A stretch of 64,000 nucleotides of DNA from the NCBI GenBank assembly GCA_040752855.1, contig JBFMHP010000034.1, forward strand, positions 9,790 through 73,789, in the 5' to 3' direction. Source of the stretch: JBFMHP01 sp040752855 (GTDB taxonomy: Bacteria > Pseudomonadota > Gammaproteobacteria > RBG-16-57-12). The position numbers were made by a program, and so were the translations under genes. Shown here in pieces: positions 7,930 through 15,933 of this stretch (position 1 is the stretch's first letter; each line of letters begins with the position of its first letter). The notes below the pieces were generated by a model. It saw nothing but the letters and a program-made list of their open reading frames with translations, ran no database searches and was not told where the DNA came from.

Positions 7930-9552
7930 ATGTGCGCCGCAAAGCTCTCATACCCACAACAATATGCGGGTAGAAAATTCTCCATCGGCTCCTCGCGCGA
8001 GGAGCTCGACCGCTGGCTCTCGCGCCAGGAAGGGCGCGATGTCCTGCACGCGGCGCATGAGCTGCTGCGGGGATTGGTCGAACTGAATCGACTCTCCGCC
8101 TATACCCCGGTGCGTTATCACATCATGAAACGCATCATCCGCCATGCCGACCCGCTGCTGCTGGAGCTGATCGCCAATTACAACCCCGACCGCGCGCTGC
8201 TCTCGGCCGGAGACAAGCGCGACGAGGCGGGACTGATCAAGCAACTCATCCAGGAGCTGGCCTTCGGCTTCAAGATCGTCATCACCGAGCTGGCCAACCG
8301 CGAGGATCTGGAGCAACTCAAGGAACAGACCTCGCACATCATCTACAACGCGATGTACTACCTCTCCCAGTTCCTGCTGTTCCACTATCAACTCTATGAG
8401 CCGGTGGCGGGCAGCGTCTGGGGCGAACTCAACCTGCTGTACCGCTACGCCAAACATCTCGGTTCCGATCAGACCCCGGTCAGCGACAAAGGCTACGAGG
8501 CCGACACCGTCACCGACGCCTACAAGAACATCCTGCTGCTCTCGGCGATCAACCCCTATCGGCTGCTGCCCGGCACCGTCTACGAGGCCTACGACATCCT
8601 GAAGACCTGGAGCCGTCACGCGCAGCTGGTGCAACGCGCGCCGGGCTGGCGCTCGGAAGGCGAGATGGTCATCGACCTCAACGCCGACCGGCCGCCCGAA
8701 TTCATCCAGCCGGGCGAGATGTTCACCGACATCTCAATGATCCGCGTGCTGGACATCGCGCCGATCAAGCAGGCGGTCATCGCCGAATGCGCACAATGGC
8801 AGGATGACATCTCCGGCGTGGCGCCGAGCCACCTCAAGCTGGACCTGTGCCAGCGCCTCCTCGACGGCTGGCAGGCGGTGATCCAGCGCGCCAGCGTGCG
8901 CCGCAGCGCCTACATCGACTTGGAAGCGCACGTCGGACTGGATGCCTGCCACAGCCTGATTGTCGAATTCCAGCGCGCCCACCGAAACGGCGCGGCGGGG
9001 GCGGCCGTCAGATTTGCATCCGAAACCGAAAACCCCTTGTGGAACACCTTTGATCTCACCGCGCAATTCGAGCGCGAGATGAATCCCTCGAGCCGGCGCA
9101 CGCTCAACCTCCATCAGCTCGACGTGGGCATGGGCGGTTATGGTCTGAGATATGATGGAGCCGAGGGCGCCGAACTCGCCGTGGGCGACCTGGTCTGCCT
9201 GCGCAAGACCAACGCCGCCTCAGCCTGGCGCATCGGCGAGGTCCGCTGGAAAAAACCCGGCGAAGGCCACAGTTTCACCGCCGGCATCCAACTGCTCGCC
9301 GAAGATGCCGAACCCTTCTACGCCGCCCGCATGCACGATGAGGCGGGGAACACCCTCGGCGTGCGCGGCCTGCTGATCCCGGGCAACGGCTTCGAAAATC
9401 CCGCCGCCACGCTGCTGCTGAAGAGCGACGTGTTCCAAGTCAATGATCTCATCCACGTGCACACCCCGGAGTGCAGCCTCATGCTGGCGCTGACCGCCGT
9501 GCTGGGGCAGCGGAAACACTTCACCCAGTTTGCCTACGCAATCGTCGAGTAA
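7930..9552 (+). CDS. Conserved hypothetical protein with C-terminal PilZ-like domain
   Basis: 540 residues, no signal peptide. The N-terminal two-thirds is helical and I do not recognise a catalytic motif in it. From about residue 380 the pattern RRTLNLHQLDVGMGGYGL (D398), a GDLVCLR strand, GEVRW and AGIQLL resembles a PilZ beta-barrel, the cyclic-di-GMP-binding fold. The canonical D/NxSxxG serine is replaced by Gly, so binding is uncertain. The next gene encodes an EAL phosphodiesterase, which supports a cyclic-di-GMP connection. An AAGCG-type weak ribosome site precedes the ATG. It lies outside the cbb operon, beyond the terminator. Confidence 0.6.
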   Translation: MCAAKLSYPQQYAGRKFSIGSSREELDRWLSRQEGRDVLHAAHELLRGLVELNRLSAYTPVRYHIMKRIIRHADPLLLELIANYNPDRALLSAGDKRDEAGLIKQLIQELAFGFKIVITELANREDLEQLKEQTSHIIYNAMYYLSQFLLFHYQLYEPVAGSVWGELNLLYRYAKHLGSDQTPVSDKGYEADTVTDAYKNILLLSAINPYRLLPGTVYEAYDILKTWSRHAQLVQRAPGWRSEGEMVIDLNADRPPEFIQPGEMFTDISMIRVLDIAPIKQAVIAECAQWQDDISGVAPSHLKLDLCQRLLDGWQAVIQRASVRRSAYIDLEAHVGLDACHSLIVEFQRAHRNGAAGAAVRFASETENPLWNTFDLTAQFEREMNPSSRRTLNLHQLDVGMGGYGLRYDGAEGAELAVGDLVCLRKTNAASAWRIGEVRWKKPGEGHSFTAGIQLLAEDAEPFYAARMHDEAGNTLGVRGLLIPGNGFENPAATLLLKSDVFQVNDLIHVHTPECSLMLALTAVLGQRKHFTQFAYAIVE

Positions 9553-9628
9553 CGGGTGGCGGGATGCTGTTGAGCGTCCATACTTAAATAAACTCGTCAA
9601 TCGAACATGTCCCATCTTTTGCTCCCGA

Positions 9629-9665
9629 CCCCTTCACGGGGCAAGGTTGGGATGGGGGTGAGAAC
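9629..9665. repeat. REP-like element before the EAL gene
   Basis: CCCC-ttcac-GGGG mini-hairpin (9629-9641) followed by AAGGTTGGGATGGGGGTGAG. The stem plus G-rich GGGTGAG tail matches the organisation of the elements around cbbS, with a different stem. A second CCCTCCCC segment lies at about 9689-9699. The rest of the 187-base gap holds nothing recognisable. Confidence 0.5.
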
Positions 9666-9739
9666 ACTGACAATCGTCACCTTTTTCACCCTCCCCGTAA
9701 TGGGAAAAGGAATCAAAGCGTTTCATCCGGAATCACGCC

Positions 9740-11041
9740 ATGGCCGAAGCCACCGATCAGCAACCCTCCGGCACCCCGCCGCTCCATTCCCAGCAGGCCG
9801 GCTATGAATACCTCGAACGCTATTTTGCCGCGGAGGTGCTGTGTGCGCAGCGTTACCACGCCGTGCTGGCGGTCACCCTGGAGCGCTATCACACCCTGAT
9901 CGATGGATTGGGCTATCCCGCGGCCCTGGCGGTGCGCCAACAGGTGTTGCAGCGCGTGCGGGAATGCCTGCGCGAGGGTGCCTGCGCCGAACTCGGCGAT
10001 CAGCAGATAGTCGTGATCCTCCCCGTCATCGGCCCCTACCAGGGGGCAACCCACGCCGCGCGCCATATCCTCGACGCCCTGGCCCAGCCGTTTTATCACG
10101 AAGATCTCGCGCTGCACTTGAACGCGCGCATCGGCATCAGCCTGTTCCCGGAAGACGCGCAGGATTTTGCGACACTGGCCCGCTACGCCAGCATCGCCGC
10201 GCACGACCGCGGCGCCCACCGCGACGAATACATGCTGTTTCGCGCGGACATGGCAGCGACCGCCAATCGTTTCACGATCGGCAACATCCTGCGCGATGCG
10301 CTCTCGCGACGTGAATTCACCCTTCACTATCAACCCAAGGTCAGGCTCGATACCCGCATGCCGGCCGGCGTCGAGGCCTTGCTGCGCTGGCACCACCCGG
10401 ACTCCGGCGCGATGCCGCCGGAGCGGCTCATTGCGCTGCTCGATGACGCGGGACTACTCATGGCACTCGGCGAATGGGTGCTCGACCAAGCCTGCCGCGA
10501 CCAGGCGCGCTGGCGCGAGGCCGGCATCGAACACCTGCCGGTGGCGGTCAATCTCGCCCCGGCGCAGTTCCACCACCCGGACCTCGCCGGCATGGTGCGC
10601 CACACGCTCGACAACCATTCACTGCCTACCAGCGCGCTGGAGCTGGAGATCACCGAAAGCGGCATGATGAGCGATCCCAACCACACGCTGGTGACATTGC
10701 GCTTTCTGCGCGAGATGGGCGTCAGGATCAGCATCGACGACTTCGGCACCGGCTATTCATCGCTGAGCTATCTGCAGCGCTTTCCGATCAATCATCTCAA
10801 GATCGACCAATCGTTTCTGCACAACATCCCCGCCGATCCGAACGACACCACGCTGGTCGAGGCCATCCTCGCCATGAGCCGCAGTCTCGGATTGGAAGTG
10901 ATCGCCGAAGGCGTCGAACGCGCTCAGCAGGCGGATTTCCTGCAAAGCCGCGGCTGTGAATTCGGTCAGGGATATTTGTTCAGCCAGGCCCTGGAGGCCG
11001 ATGAGATCATTGGATTCGCCCGCCGGCACAGCGGCGGGTGA
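9740..11041 (+). CDS. EAL-domain cyclic-di-GMP phosphodiesterase with degenerate GGDEF
   Basis: Hydrolyses cyclic-di-GMP to pGpG. 433 residues, soluble. Residues about 20-165 align with a GGDEF fold (NARIGISLFPEDAQDF, ARYAS..AHDRGA) but the GGDEF signature itself is absent, so the domain is probably regulatory. The EAL domain follows with the metal and catalytic set intact: EALLR at 212-216, VNLAP, ELEITES, DDFGTGYSS, the lysine in LKIDQSF, EVIAEGVE and GQGYLFS. No membrane segment or obvious sensory domain is present. It is followed within 34 bases by the end of the opposite-strand kinase/HIRAN cassette. Confidence 0.92.
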   Translation: MAEATDQQPSGTPPLHSQQAGYEYLERYFAAEVLCAQRYHAVLAVTLERYHTLIDGLGYPAALAVRQQVLQRVRECLREGACAELGDQQIVVILPVIGPYQGATHAARHILDALAQPFYHEDLALHLNARIGISLFPEDAQDFATLARYASIAAHDRGAHRDEYMLFRADMAATANRFTIGNILRDALSRREFTLHYQPKVRLDTRMPAGVEALLRWHHPDSGAMPPERLIALLDDAGLLMALGEWVLDQACRDQARWREAGIEHLPVAVNLAPAQFHHPDLAGMVRHTLDNHSLPTSALELEITESGMMSDPNHTLVTLRFLREMGVRISIDDFGTGYSSLSYLQRFPINHLKIDQSFLHNIPADPNDTTLVEAILAMSRSLGLEVIAEGVERAQQADFLQSRGCEFGQGYLFSQALEADEIIGFARRHSGG

Positions 11042-11075
11042 GAGATACCCTCAATTCTTAGAAGGCAAGCTACAC

Positions 11076-11810
11076 TTAACATTTAGAGATAGGTTCAAAG
11101 AATCTATCTTGACATGGCTGAAAATTGGTCGGCCACGGCGCTTTGATTTTGCACAACACTCGATACTGTAGTGGTGCATCTACATTCACCTTTTCGACAG
11201 TAGCAACCAGCTTCTCCGCACCAACAGCTTGCATGAGTCTGCTAAATTCGCCAGAGAAATATCGCGGTGCATATCCAACTAGGGTAATCGGGTCACCTGT
11301 TCTCAGAAGAAGTGCCATATTGTCGAACTCATTTTGCAAATCGGGCATCACATATAGGCGCTCACCTGATTTGAGATCATTTGCTCGTCTTTGGTTTTCA
11401 GCGTGTAGGTGCCTCAAGCCTCTACTAAAAAAGAAGACTTCATACAGTCTGTTAGTCGTTGGGTGGGGGCAGGGAAAAAGCTCCAACGAATCTGTGGCAC
11501 GCAGCCCACCAGTACGGGCCAATTCATCAAGTGCGTCATATTTGACACGGTCGAGCCCCAGCCACCCTAAATAGCGATCATACTCAGGCCTTGATTTAGC
11601 GAGAATGCGATTCGCAAACAGGGGAAAAAGCTCATCAGAGACATACTCAGCCTTAAGATTATTCATCCGACCAAAGGGGGTGAAATTTGGTAGTTCCTCA
11701 GCACCTTGAGTATAGACAAAGTGATACTGACCATCATCCCGGCTTAGGCGGCCTACTGGCGCCCACTGACGTGACTTCGGATCCTGCCATGCTACAAAAA
11801 GTGATTTCAT
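11076..11810 (-). CDS. HipA N-terminal-like module fused to HIRAN domain
   Basis: 244 residues. Residues 1-85 (LFVAWQDP, WAPVGRL, YHFVYTQGA, the DELFPLFANRIL block) resemble subdomain 1 of HipA, the part that is a separate protein (HipS) in HipBST systems. Residues about 123-225 look like a HIRAN domain: RGLRHL, LKSGERL, QNEFDNMALLL, VGYAPRYFS and a closing VEKVN strand. HIRAN domains of eukaryotic HLTF bind 3' ends of single-stranded DNA; bacterial stand-alone versions are poorly characterised. It overlaps the kinase gene by 4 bases (ATGA), so the two are co-translated. The surrounding DNA is AT-rich. An antitoxin-like or sensor role toward the kinase is inference. Confidence 0.72.
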   Translation of the reverse strand: MKSLFVAWQDPKSRQWAPVGRLSRDDGQYHFVYTQGAEELPNFTPFGRMNNLKAEYVSDELFPLFANRILAKSRPEYDRYLGWLGLDRVKYDALDELARTGGLRATDSLELFPCPHPTTNRLYEVFFFSRGLRHLHAENQRRANDLKSGERLYVMPDLQNEFDNMALLLRTGDPITLVGYAPRYFSGEFSRLMQAVGAEKLVATVEKVNVDAPLQYRVLCKIKAPWPTNFQPCQDRFFEPISKC

Positions 11811-12718
11811 ATACCCTGCTCTACCAACTTAAGTAAGCGATTTCGGTTAACTTCCAACATTTTTAATGCAAACAACCGGGCAGTGGCAGTAATAACTCTA
11901 TCCGGTACCTCTGCGAGAATCCTTTCAAAACTGGAAATTTCAACATTTTCCAGTCTTCCCAACCAATATCGGCTCGCTGGGGGACGTATTTTAGCGGCTT
12001 CTTGAAAGGCCGCAACAGTATCTAGAGGCGCTGAATCAAGCACTGTTTTATATAAACCGGATCTTGCCCTTCTGCAATAGTATTCGATACCTCGTCCTCG
12101 ATCTTTCGACGTCAACCGCTCTTTTCGAGCTTCATCACTTTCGTTTCTTCCGAGGCTGGATGCATGATCAAAAGTTGGGGCAAGCCGAACTCCGTACTCT
12201 AATGAATTGATGAGGCCCCAGTTTTCATGATGTCTATCCTGATTGCCCACCAAGGCATCAAGCATTAAATAGCCGAGAAAAACACCTGCAGCATCATCTA
12301 TTTGAGGTGGAATCTGCCACCCTATAGGCGGCAGCGGAGCAAATAGGCTGAGCGCTGCAAGCACTCGCCTCACTGTATGTTGGCTAGATCGATAGGTGCG
12401 AGTTTCATCATAGTCTTCATGAATTTTAGCCAACAATTCGTTTCCATGAATAAGACGACCATCTGCTGGAACAAATATGGGGGAAATGACACCCTCCCGC
12501 TTTCCCCAAGTGGCCAATTCATATTCAGCATGGGGAATGTCTATGGCGCGACAGATCTCGCAACATACCTTCTCTGCCCAGTTTTCCCCTGTTCCTGGCC
12601 TCCCCTCCTTGAAAAGCACCTTTTGATTATGTTCATCCCAATACCACTCCTTTGCTTTGGTACCCAATTGTTCAAGCTGAGAGGAGGCGTTTGCGGGTAT
12701 TTGGATAATTGGATACAT
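11807..12718 (-). CDS. HipA-fold serine/threonine kinase-like protein
   Basis: 303 residues. The N-lobe shows KVLFKEG (K37 as likely ATP lysine) and a glycine-rich GRPGTGENWAEK stretch followed by a helix. The C-lobe has the HipA/PI4-kinase-type catalytic loop GNQDRHHENWG (D161, N166) and the metal-binding APTFDHASS (D184). All expected kinase residues are present, so it is probably active. It lacks the HipA N-terminal subdomain, which instead seems encoded by the next gene. No HipB-type DNA-binding partner is adjacent. A TTATTATATTG segment just upstream could hold a -10. G+C is low: 27 of 60 bases at 12181-12240 and 23 of 60 at 12421-12480, against 45 of 60 at 10501-10560, suggesting transfer. 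Substrate unknown. Confidence 0.75.
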   Translation of the reverse strand: MYPIIQIPANASSQLEQLGTKAKEWYWDEHNQKVLFKEGRPGTGENWAEKVCCEICRAIDIPHAEYELATWGKREGVISPIFVPADGRLIHGNELLAKIHEDYDETRTYRSSQHTVRRVLAALSLFAPLPPIGWQIPPQIDDAAGVFLGYLMLDALVGNQDRHHENWGLINSLEYGVRLAPTFDHASSLGRNESDEARKERLTSKDRGRGIEYYCRRARSGLYKTVLDSAPLDTVAAFQEAAKIRPPASRYWLGRLENVEISSFERILAEVPDRVITATARLFALKMLEVNRNRLLKLVEQGI

Positions 12719-12806
12719 GGCTTATTCCTGAAACAATATAATAATTCCGGACACCGCTGCACCACTCTGTTCAGAGCGATGGAAAGCCTAGAGGTCACGC
12801 CACTGC

Positions 12807-12831
12807 GCTGTAGGCTGTAGGCTGTAGGCTG
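12807..12831. repeat. Tandem heptamer repeat
   Basis: GCTGTAG is repeated three times plus a partial fourth copy, between the kinase cassette and the receiver/coiled-coil gene. It marks the right edge of the AT-rich segment. Confidence 0.9.
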
Positions 12832-12890
12832 CATAAAAATATAGAGACCGAAGATGCTGCTTATCTATTTTTTCCAGCTTAACTTGCAAC

Positions 12891-14192
12891 TCAGAATAAC
12901 AGCGTTACGAGCAGGGCGGTGGCCGCCACACCGATAGCGATCCAGACATGCTGGCGCTGCCGCGCCAACTCCCGCTCCAGGGCGCGCTTTTCCTCGGCGA
13001 ATTCCTCCAGCGCACCCTGGTAGAGCTCGTGCGAGGCCGAGTGCAGCAGAAAGTCCTTATCCAGATCCTCGTCCGGCGCGGCCGAGAGCACCTTGTCGAT
13101 GACGCTCGATTCAACATTGGCCTTGAGTTCATGCCGGAGCCGTTTGAAGCGTTCATTGTTCTGCGCCTCGTAGGACTTCCACTGCTGTTGCATGTGCGCT
13201 TCGAGCTTCTGGAGCGACTCCTTGGCAAGCCCATCGAGCCGCTCATCGATCAGGCCCGCCAGCTCCTCGCGCTGATGGCGCAGCTTGCTGGCCAGATGCA
13301 GCTCCACCTGCTCCAGCACCTCGTTGCGCGCCGCCTTCATGCTTTCCGCGACATGCGCCTCCCACGCCTGACGTTGCGCCGCGGCGCCTTCATCGAGCCG
13401 GGCATGCAGCTTGCCCGTGTGCTCGGCGAGCTTGTTGTCGATCACATCGCGCAGCCGCTCGCTTTGCTCGCCGATGCTGCTCACCCGGCCGCCGAACTGC
13501 ATGAGCAGCTCGCGCAGCTGTCCCAGGTCTTGGGTGTTGGCATGGGTCTTCATCCGCGAATTCAAACCCGCCTCGCAGGCCGCCACGGCGGTGCGCATCT
13601 TCGACTCCAGCCGCGCCTCGCTTACCGACACCGCCGCCTCCACCAGCGCGGAAATGGCGCCGGCATCGAGTGATGGCTTTGGTTCGGGCACCGGGCGCGC
13701 CTCCAGGGCCTTGAGACGCGCCAGCAACTCCGCCGCCTGCGCCTCGAGTTCCTTCACGCGCGGGCTCTCCAGCGCCGGCGCACTGGGCGGCTGCGGCGAC
13801 GGCGTGGATACAGCGGGGGGCGCGACCAGGGTCGTGCCGGAGAGAATGACATCGAGCTGCTCCGGCTCGGGCGGTTTGGACAGGATCTGCGAGGCGCCGA
13901 CCGCCTGCGCCTCGGCGAAATAACCCTCGTGAGTGTTGCCGGTGCACATGACCACCGGCACGGCGCAGGTGCGCGGATGGGCGCGGATCTTTTTCGTGGC
14001 CTCGAACCCGTCCAGCTCGGGCATCATGTGGTCCATGAAAATGATGTCCGGCAACCCGCCTGACTCCAGCCGCGCCAAGGCCTCCTGCGCCGAACCGAAC
14101 GCCTCGACGCTGATGCCGCGCTGGCTGAGCAGTTTGGTCAGTTGAAACCGCGCGGTTTTTGAATCGTCGACAACGAGTGCGTTTTTGAACAT
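12891..14192 (-). CDS. Response-regulator receiver protein with coiled coil and C-terminal membrane anchor
   Basis: 433 residues from the ATG at 14192, chosen because AGGA lies about 8 bases upstream. Residues 1-125 form a receiver domain with the acidic pair D9/D10, phosphoacceptor D54 in IIFMDHMMP, and the conserved lysine in ILSKPPEP. A proline-rich linker and about 250 residues of Ala/Glu/Arg-rich coiled coil follow, and the last 20 residues are a hydrophobic helix (WIAIGVAATALLVTLLF). No output DNA-binding or enzymatic domain is present. This tail-anchored arrangement is unusual; it may scaffold or act on a membrane assembly. No cognate histidine kinase is adjacent. Confidence 0.8.
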   Translation of the reverse strand: MFKNALVVDDSKTARFQLTKLLSQRGISVEAFGSAQEALARLESGGLPDIIFMDHMMPELDGFEATKKIRAHPRTCAVPVVMCTGNTHEGYFAEAQAVGASQILSKPPEPEQLDVILSGTTLVAPPAVSTPSPQPPSAPALESPRVKELEAQAAELLARLKALEARPVPEPKPSLDAGAISALVEAAVSVSEARLESKMRTAVAACEAGLNSRMKTHANTQDLGQLRELLMQFGGRVSSIGEQSERLRDVIDNKLAEHTGKLHARLDEGAAAQRQAWEAHVAESMKAARNEVLEQVELHLASKLRHQREELAGLIDERLDGLAKESLQKLEAHMQQQWKSYEAQNNERFKRLRHELKANVESSVIDKVLSAAPDEDLDKDFLLHSASHELYQGALEEFAEEKRALERELARQRQHVWIAIGVAATALLVTLLF

Positions 14193-14452
14193 TGTCATTC
14201 CTGGCGATGAAAACAAGCGATTCCTGGCGGTGCCCGCACCCCAGTTCCTGTGGTCAGTGTATTAGTTAATGGATATCGTTAAAAGCGAAAACACCTTTAG
14301 TTTCCGCGCGTTCCCGCGACGCACTTCCAGACATGCGGGCGCACCGGCCTTCAGTGTGTTTTTCAGTTTGATTTCAGCTTGCCGGTGCACACTGATCATC
14401 GTAACAGGACGAAACGTCCAACACTCAACCCACGATCTTAAGGAGATCCGTC

Positions 14453-14734
14453 ATGAAAACCACAGCCATCATCGCCACCGCCATCCTGTTCGGCCTGACC
14501 TCCGTCGCCGTAATCGCCAGCCCGAACGAGCGTAACGAGAGCGGCGAATATTCTTCCGAGCATCACGGCAAGAAGAAGACCGAGGAAAGCGGCGAATACA
14601 AGAAAGGCCATGAAGCCAAGGAAGGAAGCGAATACCGCAGCGAGGAATACCGCGAAGGCTCCGATTCCGATTCCGAGGAATATTCCGAGGGCGGAGAATA
14701 TCGCGAAGGACGCAGCGACGGCGACCGCCGCTGA
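14453..14734 (+). CDS. Small secreted Ser/Glu/Tyr/Gly-repeat protein
   Basis: 93 residues, preceded by AAGGAG 8 bases before the ATG. A clear signal peptide (about residues 1-22, ending VIAS or ASP) leads into a charged low-complexity region built on repeated EY-containing units: SGEYSSE, SGEYKKG, SEYRSEEYREG, EEYSEGGEYREG. I do not recognise the family. The mature part would be disordered and highly charged, with regularly spaced tyrosines. It stands alone, with 260 bases of non-coding DNA before and 218 after. Confidence 0.75.
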   Translation: MKTTAIIATAILFGLTSVAVIASPNERNESGEYSSEHHGKKKTEESGEYKKGHEAKEGSEYRSEEYREGSDSDSEEYSEGGEYREGRSDGDRR

Positions 14735-14952
14735 TCCCAGCCGACACCCTGCGGGACCGGCACCCCCAGCCTGTCCCGCGGTGTCCCGAATGCGGTCTTA
14801 TTCACAATCTCCCCGCCCCAGAAACCCCGCACCTGTGTTAGCATATCGGGCATGACTCGTCAGCTTCCCGCATGCGCATCCCAGGCGCTCGCACAGCGTG
14901 CTTCCGTATGCCCCCCTGCTTGGCGACCATTAAGCCACCCACTAGGAGTCAC

Positions 14953-15444
14953 ATGATGCAAATCGACAATCTGAAGGTCGTCACCCTCGACTACACCCTC
15001 AAAGACGACGCCGGCACCGTGCTGGACAGCACCGAAGGCCGAGGCGACTTCGCCTATCTGCACGGCGCGCGCAACATTATCCCCGGCTTGGAAAACGCCT
15101 TGAACGGCAAGTCCGTCGGCGACAGCCTGCAAGTGCACATCACCCCGGCCGATGCCTACGGCGAGAAGAATGAAGAGCTGGTGCACACCGTGCCGCGCGA
15201 CATGTTCGAGACCGATACGGAGATTCAGGTCGGCATGCAGTTCCATGCCCAATCGACCAGCGGTCAGATGATGGTGGTGACGGTCGTTGAAGTGAGCGCG
15301 GATGAGATCACCGTCGACGGCAACCATCCGCTGGCCGGCGTGCCGCTGAACTTCGATGTGAAGGTCGTGGACGTGCGCGATGCCACCGCCGAAGAGATCG
15401 CCCACGGCCATGTGCACGCGGGCGGCTGCGGACATCAGCACTAA
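14953..15444 (+). CDS. slyD: FKBP-type peptidyl-prolyl isomerase SlyD
   Basis: Proline isomerase/chaperone also used in nickel handling. 163 residues with the FKBP core (YTLKDDAGTVLDST, IPGLENAL, HITPADAYGEKN), the inserted-flap domain (VHTVPRDMF, GMQF) and a short His/Cys-rich tail (HGHVHAGGCGHQH) that could bind metal. AGGAG at 14944-14948 lies 4 bases before the first ATG and 7 before the second (14956), so the start could be either. It is monocistronic and ends convergent with yjbQ. Confidence 0.95.
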   Translation: MMQIDNLKVVTLDYTLKDDAGTVLDSTEGRGDFAYLHGARNIIPGLENALNGKSVGDSLQVHITPADAYGEKNEELVHTVPRDMFETDTEIQVGMQFHAQSTSGQMMVVTVVEVSADEITVDGNHPLAGVPLNFDVKVVDVRDATAEEIAHGHVHAGGCGHQH

Positions 15445-15453
15445 GGTCTTTCA

Positions 15454-15477
15454 GCGCGGGGGCGTTTCGCCCCGCGC
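15454..15477. terminator. Hairpin between convergent slyD and yjbQ
   Basis: GCGCGGGGGCG-ttt-CGCCCCGCGC stem with one bulged G, filling the 34-base gap between the two convergent stop codons. The T-tract is missing, so it is a probable rather than certain bidirectional terminator. Confidence 0.55.
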
Positions 15478-15478
15478 C

Positions 15479-15916
15479 TCACTCCCCGATGATCTGCACA
15501 CTCACGGTCCGCCGGCGCGGACCGTCGAGTTCCACCAGCAATACCGATTGCCACTGCCCCAGCGCGAGCCGCCCATCGGCCAGCGCGATCACCTCGCTCG
15601 CCCCGAGCAGCAGCGCGATGATATGCGAGTGGGCGTTTTCCGGCTCATCCGGCGGGCAATCGCGCAGGGCGATGTCGTTATGCAGATAACGGTCCCCCGG
15701 CGGCACCAGGCGCGTGAAGAAGGTCTTGATGTCCTCGAGCAGCCGCTTCTCGTCCTCGTTGATGGTCAGCGCCGTGGTGGTGTGCCGGGAGGTGATCGCC
15801 ACCAGCCCGTGGCGAATGCCGCTGTCGGCCACCGCCTCGCGCAACTGCGGCATGAGGTTTACCAGCGCGATCCCCGGCCCCGTCTCCAGTTCAATGATCT
15901 GATGTTTGATTTTCAT
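15479..15916 (-). CDS. yjbQ: YjbQ/UPF0047 family protein
   Basis: 145 residues covering the whole family length. Conserved blocks are present: ITSRHTTTALTINEDE, the HNDIALR segment, NAHSHIIALLLG and the closing LALGQWQSVLLVELDGPR. Family members show weak thiamine-phosphate synthase activity, but their cellular role is not settled. No thiamine gene adjoins it. It is 17 bases downstream of the zincin-like gene on the same strand, so the two may be co-transcribed. Confidence 0.9.
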   Translation of the reverse strand: MKIKHQIIELETGPGIALVNLMPQLREAVADSGIRHGLVAITSRHTTTALTINEDEKRLLEDIKTFFTRLVPPGDRYLHNDIALRDCPPDEPENAHSHIIALLLGASEVIALADGRLALGQWQSVLLVELDGPRRRTVSVQIIGE

Positions 15917-15933
15917 GATTTGTCTCGAGGCGA

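Noticed and set aside
11085..11108. GATAG/CTATC hairpin as a terminator of the kinase/HIRAN cassette
   Set aside because: It lies inside the coding sequence of the HIRAN protein and lacks a T-tract.
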